Source of the DNA: Erysipelotrichaceae bacterium
GTDB taxonomy: Bacteria > Bacillota_I > Bacilli_A > Erysipelotrichales > Erysipelotrichaceae
NCBI GenBank assembly: GCA_017539105.1
Contig: JAFYHQ010000046.1
Location: 44,483-108,482, forward strand
Direction of reading: 5' to 3'
DNA length: 64,000 nt
A program made the position numbers and the translations under genes. The notes beneath the pieces were generated by a model that made no database searches, was not told where the DNA came from, and was given only the letters and a program-made list of their open reading frames with translations. This document shows, piece by piece, positions 35,152 to 44,201 of this stretch. Position 1 is the first letter of the stretch, and the number at the start of each line of letters is the position of its first letter.

Positions 35152-35472
35152 TTACCTCCCAGATGTTATCTTCTTATTATCTTTCCGGATGTCTGCAGTA
35201 TCTTGAACCGCTTTCGACAGCCACTTCGCACTGACATAATCAAGAGGAATCACCAGTTCCTGAATCCCGTCATCGCTGGAAGGTCTCTTGATGTCGCCTG
35301 GCAGATAATCCAGTCCCACTTCTCTCAGGCTGAGAACGCTGTCATGGATCCATCCGACAGCCTGGCCATCGCAGTACAGGCAGTAACAGCCAAACATCTT
35401 TTTCGTTTCAACGTTCAAGTCTTTCAGATGATTCACCCATTCCTGAACGATCGTTTCTTCTTCCAAAGCCAT
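35152..35472 (-). CDS. TfoX N-terminal domain protein
   Basis: A 106-residue protein with the TfoX_N fold: K-K-M-F-G-C-Y-C-L-Y-C-D-G near residue 25, and the late I-P-L-D-Y-V-S-A-K-W-L motif. In Proteobacteria a longer TfoX controls competence; single-domain versions in Bacillota are of unknown role. Its ATG overlaps the methyltransferase stop codon by one base (TGATG). Confidence 0.8.
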   Translation of the reverse strand: MALEEETIVQEWVNHLKDLNVETKKMFGCYCLYCDGQAVGWIHDSVLSLREVGLDYLPGDIKRPSSDDGIQELVIPLDYVSAKWLSKAVQDTADIRKDNKKITSGR

Positions 35473-36293
35473 CACTCATCCTCCGTAAAGCGTGACCCAT
35501 TTCCTGGATCCTGTTTCTGCGCGATCATCGTGATCCATACCGGAATCGCTGCCATCGGATTGCGCTTCCAGTCATTGATATTTGCAGTCTCTTCCTCTGT
35601 TTTTGTTTTCAATTCCTCGAAGGTATACCAGAACGAGACGTCTTCCGAGGGAAGTTCCGCCATTTCCAGGATATGCAATCCTGCCTGCGCGTTGGCATTG
35701 ATGATATCCTGAACTCTCCAATGCAGATCAGGAAAAACATCGTTATAGGATTTCCTGACTTCAGGCTCTTTCCATGCTTCCATCGTAAAGGGCCTGGTAA
35801 AAGGATGAACGTCATACAATGCCGAATATCCGCCCTGTTTCAGAACTCTTCCGATATTCCTGTACATCTCATTCAGGTCATCGATCCAAGAAAGCGTCCC
35901 ATTCGACGTATAAACCAGATCGAATGTCCCGTCATCGAATTCAGATAAGAATGTTGTATCGTCGCAGATATAATCGATATCAAGATCCCACTGATCGGAA
36001 ATGTTTCTGGCATTTTCCAGTTGGCGCTCGCTGATATCGGACGAGGTCACCTTCGCTCCCATGAACGCAAAAGCAAAGGCTGCATGATTGTCTCCGCTTG
36101 ACGGAAGCAGGATCTTCTTCCCTCTGAAATCACCGATGTATTTTTCCATCAACTCCAGCACGCCGGGGTAAAACGCGGATCTCGGATCTTCCTTTATTCT
36201 TTCCAGCCTTTCTTCCCTTCTTAAAGACTGATACCATTCCGAATCAGAAATCTCATTCCAATAGCTTTTGATTTCCTTTTTTCTGTCTTCCAT
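35472..36293 (-). CDS. SAM-dependent methyltransferase
   Basis: A 273-residue methyltransferase. The SAM site is I-L-L-P-S-S-G-D-N-H-A-A near residue 62, an unusual motif I (serines in place of the normal G-x-G), followed by acid D of S-S-D-I-S and F-D-L-V-Y-T-S-N-G-T. Proteins of this pattern are common in Bacillota as stand-alone methyltransferases. The substrate is unknown. It is coupled to the TfoX-like gene. Confidence 0.8.
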   Translation of the reverse strand: MEDRKKEIKSYWNEISDSEWYQSLRREERLERIKEDPRSAFYPGVLELMEKYIGDFRGKKILLPSSGDNHAAFAFAFMGAKVTSSDISERQLENARNISDQWDLDIDYICDDTTFLSEFDDGTFDLVYTSNGTLSWIDDLNEMYRNIGRVLKQGGYSALYDVHPFTRPFTMEAWKEPEVRKSYNDVFPDLHWRVQDIINANAQAGLHILEMAELPSEDVSFWYTFEELKTKTEEETANINDWKRNPMAAIPVWITMIAQKQDPGNGSRFTEDE

Positions 36294-36352
36294 ATCCGAT
36301 ACTTCCTCCTGACGATAATCGAAACAGGAACACCTTCTGGTATTTCACTGTA

Positions 36353-37228
36353 TCAGAGCTTTTTCTCCAAAAGACACAGGCAATGGCCCTTTGGGAAATC
36401 TTCCAACGTACCGACCACCGTATAACCGTTCTTTCTGAAAAATCCGCTCGACCAGTCGGATACGCCCCATTCGGCTGTATATGCTCCGTGTTCTTTCGCC
36501 TCGCGCTCGGTTTCCGCAAGCAGCTTTGAGCCTATGCCCTGGTTCCGGTAAGGTTCATCGACCCAGATCATGTCGAAATCGAATTCATTCCAGGTTCCGA
36601 CCCCTGCAAAAATTGCAGCGATCATATTGCCGTCTTCGTCCACCAGTTTTTTGTTGAGCGGTATATACTCATGCAGACGAGGTGCCTGGGAAGAATTGTA
36701 TTCTCTGAGCTGTTTGCCTATGTATTTCGCATCCTCGTCATCGCCGATCCTGATCTCGAATTCTGCTGATAGATCCTTGGAAGGAACATACTCCTTAGCG
36801 GGCTGATCCAGACGTTTCATCAGTATATAGTTCTCTTGTCCTTTGGGATAATCCCTGAATGTGCCGCAGACCTTATAACCATGTTTTTCATAGAGCGGCC
36901 TTGCTTGAAAACTGAAAGTGCCTAGTCCCATCACATAGCAGTCTCGTTTCCTTGCGGCTTTTTCCGCTTCTCGGATCAGCGCGGTACCCAATCCCATTCT
37001 GCGATGCTTCTCATCGACCCACAGATTTTCGAGATACGCAATCTTCCAGCTGTCGATTTCCAGAATACATCCACCAATGATGTTTCCTTGATCATTCATA
37101 ATCTTGAAAACAAGTTCTTCATCCTCGGTTCCTTCTTCCGGAGGCACGATAGAATGATCGATCTCATCCAGTTTTTCCTCTATGAATTCTTCATCTTCTT
37201 CAACACAGGGCTTAATCTCGTATTTCAT
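36353..37228 (-). CDS. Double-GNAT acetyltransferase
   Basis: A 291-residue protein made of two GNAT domains. The first has H-R-R-M-G-L-G-T-A-L near residue 78, the second Y-R-N-Q-G-I-G-S-K-L near residue 233. Each ends in a G-Y-K/T-V-x-G-T-(F/L) strand and a D-Y/F-P-K-G segment, so the halves probably arose by internal duplication. The acceptor is unknown. Start 37228 has AAGGAGA upstream. Confidence 0.85.
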   Translation of the reverse strand: MKYEIKPCVEEDEEFIEEKLDEIDHSIVPPEEGTEDEELVFKIMNDQGNIIGGCILEIDSWKIAYLENLWVDEKHRRMGLGTALIREAEKAARKRDCYVMGLGTFSFQARPLYEKHGYKVCGTFRDYPKGQENYILMKRLDQPAKEYVPSKDLSAEFEIRIGDDEDAKYIGKQLREYNSSQAPRLHEYIPLNKKLVDEDGNMIAAIFAGVGTWNEFDFDMIWVDEPYRNQGIGSKLLAETEREAKEHGAYTAEWGVSDWSSGFFRKNGYTVVGTLEDFPKGHCLCLLEKKL

Positions 37229-37257
37229 ATTGATCTCCTTCAATCAACAGCAATCGT

Positions 37258-37845
37258 CTATAACATCTTCCTCATAACAGCTACACCGTTCTGTTCAACG
37301 ATCCGAGAAAAGCCAGCCTTTTCATAAAGATGTACAGGACCTGTAAAGTCATATTCATCACGATATTCAATGATTTTGGCATAGCCTTCAACAGCAACAT
37401 ATCCATTTGCCTTTGCATCTGCACATACTCGTTCAATAAATGCTGAAGCAATTCCTTTGCCTCTATATCCCGGAGCTATCTCAAAGCATACGATCGCGAC
37501 CGTTTTCCCGCACTTGTTTTCTCTGGCAAAATCCGGGACAAATCCTTTGTAACTATCAAGATCAGCGGCATTGCACCATCCTATGGACAAGCCATCATCA
37601 AATGCCAGATATCCATTTATTTCACCCTTGTCAAGCATCTCTACGGCATATTTTCGAATGGTTTCCTTGACACCGTTTGCCTGAAACTCACCAACCATCT
37701 GTTTAATGGTTTTTTCATCCTGATTTGGTGAAGTACAATAGCAAGGTCCATTCGGATTGCCATCGGAAAACGCGCGATGATCAAAGAAATCCAGATAATC
37801 ATCTTTTAATTCAAATGCCAGTTTCTTTATTACAATGTCTTTCAT
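37258..37845 (-). CDS. GNAT-family acetyltransferase
   Basis: A 195-residue acetyltransferase. The acetyl-CoA motif is Y-R-G-K-G-I-A-S-A-F near residue 128. The N-terminal half has P-C-Y-C-T-S-P-N and L-S-I-G-W-C-N-A. It stands between two other acetyltransferase genes but has separate ribosome sites and a gap on each side. Confidence 0.82.
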   Translation of the reverse strand: MKDIVIKKLAFELKDDYLDFFDHRAFSDGNPNGPCYCTSPNQDEKTIKQMVGEFQANGVKETIRKYAVEMLDKGEINGYLAFDDGLSIGWCNAADLDSYKGFVPDFARENKCGKTVAIVCFEIAPGYRGKGIASAFIERVCADAKANGYVAVEGYAKIIEYRDEYDFTGPVHLYEKAGFSRIVEQNGVAVMRKML

Positions 37846-38012
37846 AGTATCTCCAGCAATAATTTAATCTGAAAGTTAATCTACTGCGATAAAAACTGAT
37901 TTGTTCGTCTCTTTCTATTATAAAACAGCTTTGAATAAACCAGAGCTGCTTATCTTTTCTGAAATGTGTTCATACACCTTTACAATAACGGACTATTCCT
38001 GAAGACCGGAAT

Positions 38013-38573
38013 TCATTCAATTCTTTTCTCAAATCGGAAATCAAGTTCTTCTCTTCCGGATGGATCGTTATCCATCTCTTCCTCGCTGTCCCATGGTCCA
38101 TCATCAGGGTAATCAGGTTCCGGGTGGAAGGGATTGAAGAATTCCACGATATGGAAACCAAGCTTGTTGACATAGAAATGGATGTTTCTTGTTTCGAAGT
38201 ACGGAGTCAGTGTTTCCCATACCTTTACTTCGGGATGAAGCTTTTCCATCTCAAACCAGGCAGCCTGTCCGATGCCTTTGCTGTGACATTCCGGTGATAC
38301 GAACAGGATCTCCAGATCACCTCTGTTTCCTTCAACAGACACGATGATACCGCCGACTGTCTTTCCTTCAGATACGATCCTGTAAGCTTCACCATAATCG
38401 ATGCTGTGTTCGATGGTTCTTCTGGATATGATCTCCTCGCCTTCTTCAAATTCATCATTGCGCATGCCGAATTCGATCGTCGATCCGTATTTGAATGCCC
38501 ACTGATTGTCTTTGATGAACAGCTCCCTGTCCTCTTCCTGCAACGGTATCAGTATTACTTTTGTTTCATTCAT
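38013..38573 (-). CDS. GNAT-family acetyltransferase with structured leader
   Basis: A 186-residue acetyltransferase with the CoA motif C-H-S-K-G-I-G-Q-A-A near residue 98, before F-E-M-E-K-L-H-P and N-K-L-G-F-H-I-V-E. The acidic tail (P-D-Y-P-D-D-G-P-W-D-S-E-E-E) is unusual. The start is set by AAGGAGG eight bases before the ATG at 38573; the frame is open further upstream but there it is a hairpin-rich leader. Confidence 0.83.
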   Translation of the reverse strand: MNETKVILIPLQEEDRELFIKDNQWAFKYGSTIEFGMRNDEFEEGEEIISRRTIEHSIDYGEAYRIVSEGKTVGGIIVSVEGNRGDLEILFVSPECHSKGIGQAAWFEMEKLHPEVKVWETLTPYFETRNIHFYVNKLGFHIVEFFNPFHPEPDYPDDGPWDSEEEMDNDPSGREELDFRFEKRIE

Positions 38574-38587
38574 TTTCTGTCCTCCTT

Positions 38588-38716
38588 CTGCCGGGAAAAC
38601 AAAAGCCCGGCGAATAACCGAGCTCACTCGACACCTTATCCGATAGGCGGCCTGCAAACAATACTGTTTACGATCCCCTGTGCTACGGCACACTATCCTC
38701 CGGTGACCTGTAATGA
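38588..38716 (-). ncRNA. Structured 5' leader of the acetyltransferase gene, class not recognised
   Basis: Read on the minus strand, about 130 bases form a row of hairpins: TGTGC-cgta-GCACA (38683-38696), GTAAACA-gtat-TGTTTGC (38654-38671), CGAGTGAGCTCG (38619-38630), and GCCGGG-N10-CCCGGC (38590-38611). The last ends only a few bases before the ribosome site AAGGAGG, so it could control access to it. It does not match any riboswitch consensus I know. Confidence 0.4.
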
Positions 38717-38772
38717 TCTTACTGTTACCATTCTATCGAAGCATCATTTGAAAAGCAAACTTCATCGAGTTA

Positions 38773-39765
38773 TCAGCCGATAATCATTGGCAATACTTTT
38801 TGCTCAATAAACTCAACCCGATCAAAGATCCTTGGCTTGAATGTGCCTGTCATTCCGACAGATACATTCTGTTCTTTGTTTAGATATATGATATTTCCGC
38901 TGTCACCGATCGCCGCATATACCTCTTTATCATCGTAGGGCTTGTACCATAAGTATCCATAGCTCATGAAACCGAATCGTTCACCAAGCTTAATGTGAGG
39001 TGTCAGCATGTCTTTTAGATATCCTTCGGAGATGATTCTCTTGCCACTATAAAGCCCGCCATCCAAAACAAGCGCTCCGATCACAGCCATATCTCTTGCA
39101 GACATGCATAATCCCCAGCCCGCGGTAACGCTGCCCTGAGGATCAGAGTACCACTCATATTTTCTGGGATTTTTGTTCATGAAGAAATCAAACTGATCTT
39201 CTTTAGAACTATCGCCATGTGGTATCCGGTCCGGGAGTCCCAGTGGCTCAAAGAGATTCTTGTTGGCGAAATCAATGCATTTTTCTCCAGATGCTCTTTC
39301 AATGATTCCTGCCAGTATCTGAATGCCAAGCGTAGCATACCTGAACTCACCCGTGATTCCTTTGCGGCCTCCCAAATAATCAAGTATAGCAAGAGTCCAG
39401 TCTTGAGAAGTACACACTTTTTTCCAGGGTTCTGACTTGCCTTTATACGGAGCTGTCATAGTCAGGAGATGTCTGACTGTAACATCGTATATGGTCTTCT
39501 CTCTGTGCTTTACGGAATAATCAGGAAAGAATTCCATTACTTTCTGGTCTACGCTCCTGATGCATCCCTTGTCAAGTGCAATCCCGGCAAGCAACGCCAT
39601 AACACCTTTTGTCACTGAATTGACATTTACTGCATCTAAGGTCTTAAACCCGTGCCAGCAATCATCATAAACTGTTTTACCGTCTTTGATCGCATATATC
39701 TGGCAGATGTTGCTCTCGTTTCCGGTGCTTCCAGAAATGTAATTGTGAAGTTGTTCTTTATTCAT
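38773..39765 (-). CDS. Serine hydrolase of the beta-lactamase / penicillin-binding-like family
   Basis: A 330-residue protein with the SxxK nucleophile motif as V-N-S-V-T-K-G near residue 51, a second-motif candidate around Y-A-T-L-G, and a late G-D-S-G-N in place of the third motif. Such class C-like proteins include esterases, D-amino peptidases and inactive relatives. No signal peptide is visible, so a cytoplasmic esterase is more likely than antibiotic resistance. Confidence 0.85.
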   Translation of the reverse strand: MNKEQLHNYISGSTGNESNICQIYAIKDGKTVYDDCWHGFKTLDAVNVNSVTKGVMALLAGIALDKGCIRSVDQKVMEFFPDYSVKHREKTIYDVTVRHLLTMTAPYKGKSEPWKKVCTSQDWTLAILDYLGGRKGITGEFRYATLGIQILAGIIERASGEKCIDFANKNLFEPLGLPDRIPHGDSSKEDQFDFFMNKNPRKYEWYSDPQGSVTAGWGLCMSARDMAVIGALVLDGGLYSGKRIISEGYLKDMLTPHIKLGERFGFMSYGYLWYKPYDDKEVYAAIGDSGNIIYLNKEQNVSVGMTGTFKPRIFDRVEFIEQKVLPMIIG

Positions 39766-39852
39766 TTATAAAAAGCCTCCTTTTAGGATCAGATTCGGAC
39801 ATCCTAAGAAAAGGCTAATATGATTAAAAATTATTTTCAAGTAAATCTTTAG

Positions 39853-39905
39853 AAGCGTTCGTAAAGATCCCTACAAAATAATTTTGTACAGCCCTGAAGG
39901 GTCGA
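39853..39905. repeat. Partial copy (C) of the dispersed intergenic repeat
   Basis: It shares GCGTTCGTAAA...CCCTAC, the 17-base palindrome TACAAAATAATTTTGTA (39872-39888) and CAGCCCT..AGGGTC with the copy near 58.6 kb. Only the end lying upstream of the promoter is present; the promoter and the small-RNA-like part are missing. Confidence 0.7.
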
Positions 39906-39968
39906 TCAAGTCAGATGATCATTTGTAAAAGAATTAGGCAATTGTTTCAATTGCTTATTTAGGGACGG

Positions 39969-41264
39969 TTATTGGGCAAAAGTACCAAAAGCGGCAATTG
40001 CCTCATCTATGGTAATCGTTCCGGTTCCAACTCCGTAGACCGCCTGTCTTAACTGCTTGACTGCATTATCTGTCAAGCCGAATACTTCCGGAGACAGGAT
40101 CCGGGATTCCGGAACGGTTCCGAATGCAGCATACATGCTGTTGAAAGACAGGTCTTTGGTCGGCGACATAAGTCCCTTGTTCTGGGCCATCTCGCTCAGT
40201 TCTTCCGATGTGATCAGGAAGCGCATGAATTCATTGGCCATATCCAGATTCTGACTGTTTTTGTTGACAGAGAACTGAAGATTCGGCATGTCAAGGAAGA
40301 CGGCTCCTTCATCCGACATCGGAACCGGAGCAAAGCGATAGCTAAATGGGTTCGCGATAAATGATTCGGAACGGCTTTCCCGTTTCTTGGTTCCGGAAAC
40401 GGCGTCTCCGGAACATATCATCATCGGCACGTCACCTTCAAAGAAGCGAAGAATCACGGCATCGTAGTTATTCTCGATCTGCGCACAGTTGTCAAGATTC
40501 ACACATCCGTCATTCAAAAACTGTACGATCTTCTCAAGAGATGGACGCATGTACTCGCCGGCTGAAGAATCAAGAGCATTGAGTTTCTTGATAGCATCTG
40601 CATCATGTGCCACCGTTCCGCAGAAAAACGGATAGATCGTTAAGGTGAAAAGAGATGTCGTCTCCTCTTTGGAGAAGCCCATCATCGGATTTTCATAGCC
40701 CTGTTCCCGGAACGCATTACACACTTCTACCAGTTCCTGATAGGTGGTCGGAATGCTCAGTCCTTCTTTTTCAAACAAGTCGTTGTTTATCAGCATTCCG
40801 TAGGTATTTGAAAAAACCGGAACCATTGGACGCGTACCGTCTTCTGTATTCAGTATGATGTTGCTGCGAATACAGTCCAGATCGATACCAAGTGCAGGAT
40901 CGGACAGATCCTCGGCGTGATCGATAGATGACTGATACTGCTCACGTCCATACATCCATGAGTAATTCACATAAATGTCGGGGGCTTCGTTTCCGTTCAG
41001 AACCGTACCGATCATATTGTTATAGTCGTCGATCTTCGTATATCTCAGTTCCACATTGGGATAATACTCGTTGAAACGGTCGAATTCGGCTTCCAACGCT
41101 TCGAAGTTGTCGTAACCGCCGGCAACATTGACATAGCAAGTGAAAGAGGTATCCAGAGACGGAGTAAAACCCTCCTCTGCCGGTGTTTCCTGCTCCTTCG
41201 GGCCGCATGCGGTCATACCCAGAAGCATCAGTATTGTCAAACAAATACACATCAGTCTTTTCAT
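39969..41264 (-). CDS. Extracellular solute-binding lipoprotein (ABC sugar-binding type)
   Basis: A 431-residue lipoprotein: signal peptide with lipobox L-L-G-M-T-A-C (Cys20), then a family 1 solute-binding fold (F-N-E-Y-Y-P-N-V-E-L, N-G-N-E-A-P-D-I-Y-V-N, D-V-P-M-M-I-C-S-G-D). Such proteins bind sugars or oligosaccharides outside the membrane. No permease or ATPase gene is adjacent. Instead its start overlaps the end of a hybrid histidine kinase gene by four bases, so it may present ligand to that sensor, or serve permeases encoded elsewhere. Confidence 0.88.
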   Translation of the reverse strand: MKRLMCICLTILMLLGMTACGPKEQETPAEEGFTPSLDTSFTCYVNVAGGYDNFEALEAEFDRFNEYYPNVELRYTKIDDYNNMIGTVLNGNEAPDIYVNYSWMYGREQYQSSIDHAEDLSDPALGIDLDCIRSNIILNTEDGTRPMVPVFSNTYGMLINNDLFEKEGLSIPTTYQELVEVCNAFREQGYENPMMGFSKEETTSLFTLTIYPFFCGTVAHDADAIKKLNALDSSAGEYMRPSLEKIVQFLNDGCVNLDNCAQIENNYDAVILRFFEGDVPMMICSGDAVSGTKKRESRSESFIANPFSYRFAPVPMSDEGAVFLDMPNLQFSVNKNSQNLDMANEFMRFLITSEELSEMAQNKGLMSPTKDLSFNSMYAAFGTVPESRILSPEVFGLTDNAVKQLRQAVYGVGTGTITIDEAIAAFGTFAQ

Positions 41265-43801
41265 AGTTGTTCCTTTCCTTCCTTGATTCTTCGAATCTCC
41301 TTGATTACAAGTTTTATATCAATAGGTTTTGCAATATGCCCGTTCATCCCTGCGTTCAGACATTCCGTAACGTTCTCGGAGAATGCATCTGCGGTCATCG
41401 CAACGATCGGAATGGAAGACGCCCAGGAGTTCTCCAAACCGCGGATCGCTCTGGTCGCATCGAGACCATTCATTTCAGGCATCTGAATATCCATAAAGAT
41501 CAGCTGATAACTTCCCTCAGCAGCTGAACGCATCATATCTACACAGATCCGTCCGTTTTCCGCACGATCGGCAGTGATCCCGAACATGGAAAGCATGGCG
41601 GATATGATTTCCCAGTTGATATCGTTATCCTCGGCAACAAGGATATGCATTCCCTGCAGATCGGAGTAATCATCCTCCGGCTCCTGGGAACTGGACTCTT
41701 TCCCGATCAGATCATTGATCTTGTCATAGAGCGTGGAACGGAAAAGCGGTTTGCTGACAAAACCGTTCGCGCCTGCCTCTCTCGCTTTATCCTCGATGTC
41801 CGACCAGTCATATGCGGAAATCAGTAGGATCGGAATCTCTGTGCTCAGCTCCGAGCGGATCCTCTTGATGGTCTCGATACCATCGATTTCGGACATCTTC
41901 CAGTCAATGATGACAGCACCGTAATCCTTTCCGGAAAGATGCCGGTGCTCGATCATGCCGAGAGCTTCAAGACCGCTTTGCGCCTGTTCAACCGTAACTC
42001 CGAGAGACGTAAGCGTATCGGCGGTCGTCTGAAGCATGACCTCATCGTCGTCGACGATCAGAATGTCGATCGGATCAAGCATCATGTCATCCCGCTGGAT
42101 GTCAGATACAGGAATATCCAACGTAACTGTGAAAGTCGTCCCTTTGCCTTGTTCGCTCTGACATTCGATCGTTCCGCCAAGCAATTCGACCATCTGTTTC
42201 GTAATGGCCAGACCAAGACCGGTCCCCTGAATGCTATTGACGCGGCTGTCGATCTGACGCGAGAAAGGCTGATACATGGTCTCCATGAATTCCGGACTCA
42301 TGCCAATGCCCGTATCAGATACTGTATATATCAGCCGTACACAATCCGGTTCAGCACTCTCTTCTTCACGCATATCTACGCTGACATGTCCGCCAGGTTC
42401 TGTGTATTTGATGGCATTGGAAAGAATATTGATATAGATCTGGTTCAGACGAAGCTGGTCTGTATACAGGTATTCCTTTTCCATTTGATCGACATGGAAA
42501 CTGAATTCAATATTTTTCTCCTTAATCATCGGCTGAGATATGTTTACAAGGTTCTCGACTGTTTCCACAATGGAAAACTTCATAGGACTCAGTTTCAGTT
42601 TTCCGCTTTCAACCTTGGATATATCCAGAATATCGTTAATCAGCGTCAGCAGATGATTGCTGGCAAGACTGATTTTCCGAAGATTCTCCCCTGTCGATTC
42701 CACATCCCCCAGATTCTTTTCGGCAATCGCCGTAAGGCCTATGATCGCATTCATAGGTGTGCGGATATCGTGGGACATGGTAGAGAGGAAATCAGTTTTT
42801 GCCTTGTTTGCCGATTCGGCTTCCGTGACCGCAATTTGAAGACGTTTGTTTATGTAAAGTGTATAGAACAAGTCAAAGAGGAACATGATCAACAAGCCAA
42901 CGGAAACGAAGCCTATCAGCAGCCAGTCTTCTTTATTCACGATGAGATCCTTGACCGGCATCAGGCTCAACAGCGTCCATCCGGCAGTAGCAGCGACAGG
43001 AGTATGGGCGATTATGCACTCCTGTCCATGCGAATCGATCATTGAAACCGAACCTGTCGATGTGGTGATCCGGTCAAAAAAAACTTTCAGCGATGCGGGA
43101 TCGGTCGGATTATAGGATTTGTAGAACTCAAAAAAACTAGAGTTCTTAAAACTGTATCCCTTCAATATATAATTTCCGTCGGCGTCGATCATGGAAAGAT
43201 CGGCATTGACGAATTCTTCCTGCGGAAAAATCCACTTCTCTTCAAGTTCCGAAACAGGTACTACCCGCAGCAGGACCCCTGTTTCAAAGGTCTCGCTTTC
43301 CGGATCGAACAGTTTGACTCTGTTGCAGAAAGCCAGCGACTGTTCACCGTTCATCGGGTTGGTGAAGGCACGGGTGATATTGATTGATTTTCCGACTTCG
43401 TCGATCCAGTCCACATCCTCCAGAAGACCGACCCGTTCATACGAAACGGCATAATCATCAGCCGTTCCCTGTTTTGGACGCGTTGAAAGACCTGTGAGCG
43501 TATCAAAAGATACAACGTGTGCAGAAGTGTTTGCAAGCACGTGGGAAGCACGGATATAATCTGCTGCCTCATCCATGGTCATGGTTCTGCTGTTGATATA
43601 CTGTGCCCATACGTCACAGATCCGCTGTTCGCCTTCCAGATAGTTGTCTGTCACGCGTCCCATCGAGATCGTGGTGTTCTCGAAATGTTCCAACTGTCTC
43701 TGATAAGAGATCCTGCTTTCGGATCTGGAGTAAAATACAACAAAAGCCAGTATGGCGGCCACGATGATAATGTTGCTGATAATTAACACTTTTTTCTTCA
43801 T
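41261..43801 (-). CDS. Hybrid sensor histidine kinase with two receiver domains
   Basis: An 846-residue membrane sensor. The order is a membrane helix near residues 5-25, an extracellular Cache-like sensor (30-285), a second helix (about 290-312), HisKA with the phospho-His in M-S-H-D-I-R-T-P near residue 343, HATPase (G-T-G-L-G-L-A-I), a receiver with Asp in I-I-D-W-K-M (about 631), and a second receiver with Asp in F-M-D-I-Q-M-P (about 770). There is no Hpt or output domain, so it must signal to other proteins. The start at 43801 has AAGGAGA. It is translationally coupled to the binding lipoprotein. Confidence 0.93.
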   Translation of the reverse strand: MKKKVLIISNIIIVAAILAFVVFYSRSESRISYQRQLEHFENTTISMGRVTDNYLEGEQRICDVWAQYINSRTMTMDEAADYIRASHVLANTSAHVVSFDTLTGLSTRPKQGTADDYAVSYERVGLLEDVDWIDEVGKSINITRAFTNPMNGEQSLAFCNRVKLFDPESETFETGVLLRVVPVSELEEKWIFPQEEFVNADLSMIDADGNYILKGYSFKNSSFFEFYKSYNPTDPASLKVFFDRITTSTGSVSMIDSHGQECIIAHTPVAATAGWTLLSLMPVKDLIVNKEDWLLIGFVSVGLLIMFLFDLFYTLYINKRLQIAVTEAESANKAKTDFLSTMSHDIRTPMNAIIGLTAIAEKNLGDVESTGENLRKISLASNHLLTLINDILDISKVESGKLKLSPMKFSIVETVENLVNISQPMIKEKNIEFSFHVDQMEKEYLYTDQLRLNQIYINILSNAIKYTEPGGHVSVDMREEESAEPDCVRLIYTVSDTGIGMSPEFMETMYQPFSRQIDSRVNSIQGTGLGLAITKQMVELLGGTIECQSEQGKGTTFTVTLDIPVSDIQRDDMMLDPIDILIVDDDEVMLQTTADTLTSLGVTVEQAQSGLEALGMIEHRHLSGKDYGAVIIDWKMSEIDGIETIKRIRSELSTEIPILLISAYDWSDIEDKAREAGANGFVSKPLFRSTLYDKINDLIGKESSSQEPEDDYSDLQGMHILVAEDNDINWEIISAMLSMFGITADRAENGRICVDMMRSAAEGSYQLIFMDIQMPEMNGLDATRAIRGLENSWASSIPIVAMTADAFSENVTECLNAGMNGHIAKPIDIKLVIKEIRRIKEGKEQL

Positions 43802-44201
43802 ACTCCAGTCTCCTTGAAAAATAAAGATATGATTGTTTATGTTCAAACATTTGAATCGGAAGCAGGATACAGCTGTTCGTTGTTGTGATTCAGAATAGCA
43901 CTTGGATATTGTTTTCCGTAGATATTGCAGTGATTATTCTTTATTATATTATATCAAAACAGGATCATTTTGATCCTGTTCATAACCTTTGGCTCCGTTG
44001 GGACTTCCCTGTGAGACTGCGGGTCTTCATGAGGCTTATCATCCTTTAGCAGATGATAATCGACCTCACCCACAAAATGATATTCGGTATCTGAATCATA
44101 TTGCTTTATATGATCATAGAAAGCATGAAATATAAGATTTCACTTTTATTAACTAATGAAAAATACTGTTTCTTTGAACAAGATTCGTAAACATAGAGGA
44201 A
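43802..44201 (-). ncRNA. 400-base gap with a terminated structured RNA candidate (about 43956-44080)
   Basis: No ORF of substance is present. On the minus strand a long hairpin (44019-44073) has three stacked helices: GTGGGT/ACCCGC, GAGG/CCTC and a perfect TTATCATC/GATGATAA. A conserved-looking stretch with GGGAAGTCCC and AACGGAGCC follows. A 9-bp terminator stem (AACAGGATC) at 43958-43980 with four Us ends it. Directly after it lies TATAATATAAT, a probable -10 for the histidine kinase gene. The RNA could be an orphan small RNA, the 3' part of the DUF134 transcript, or an attenuator. No known class is matched. Confidence 0.45.

Noticed and set aside
38588..38716. Guanidine (ykkC) riboswitch or T-box in the acetyltransferase leader
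   Set aside because: The AAAAGCCCGGC resemblance is on the strand opposite to the gene, and no T-box sequence or antiterminator is present.
38773..39765. Beta-lactam resistance gene
   Set aside because: It has an SxxK motif but no signal peptide and no normal third motif; the family is mostly esterases.
41939..43045. A 368-codon plus-strand frame opposite the hybrid histidine kinase
   Set aside because: The minus-strand product has complete kinase and receiver motifs; the plus frame shows no domain and no start signal.
43956..44080. c-di-GMP (GEMM) riboswitch or 6S RNA in the gap upstream of the kinase
   Set aside because: Only a short CACAGGGAA resemblance to GEMM exists; the required helix order and the second conserved half are missing, and the ends do not pair as in 6S RNA.
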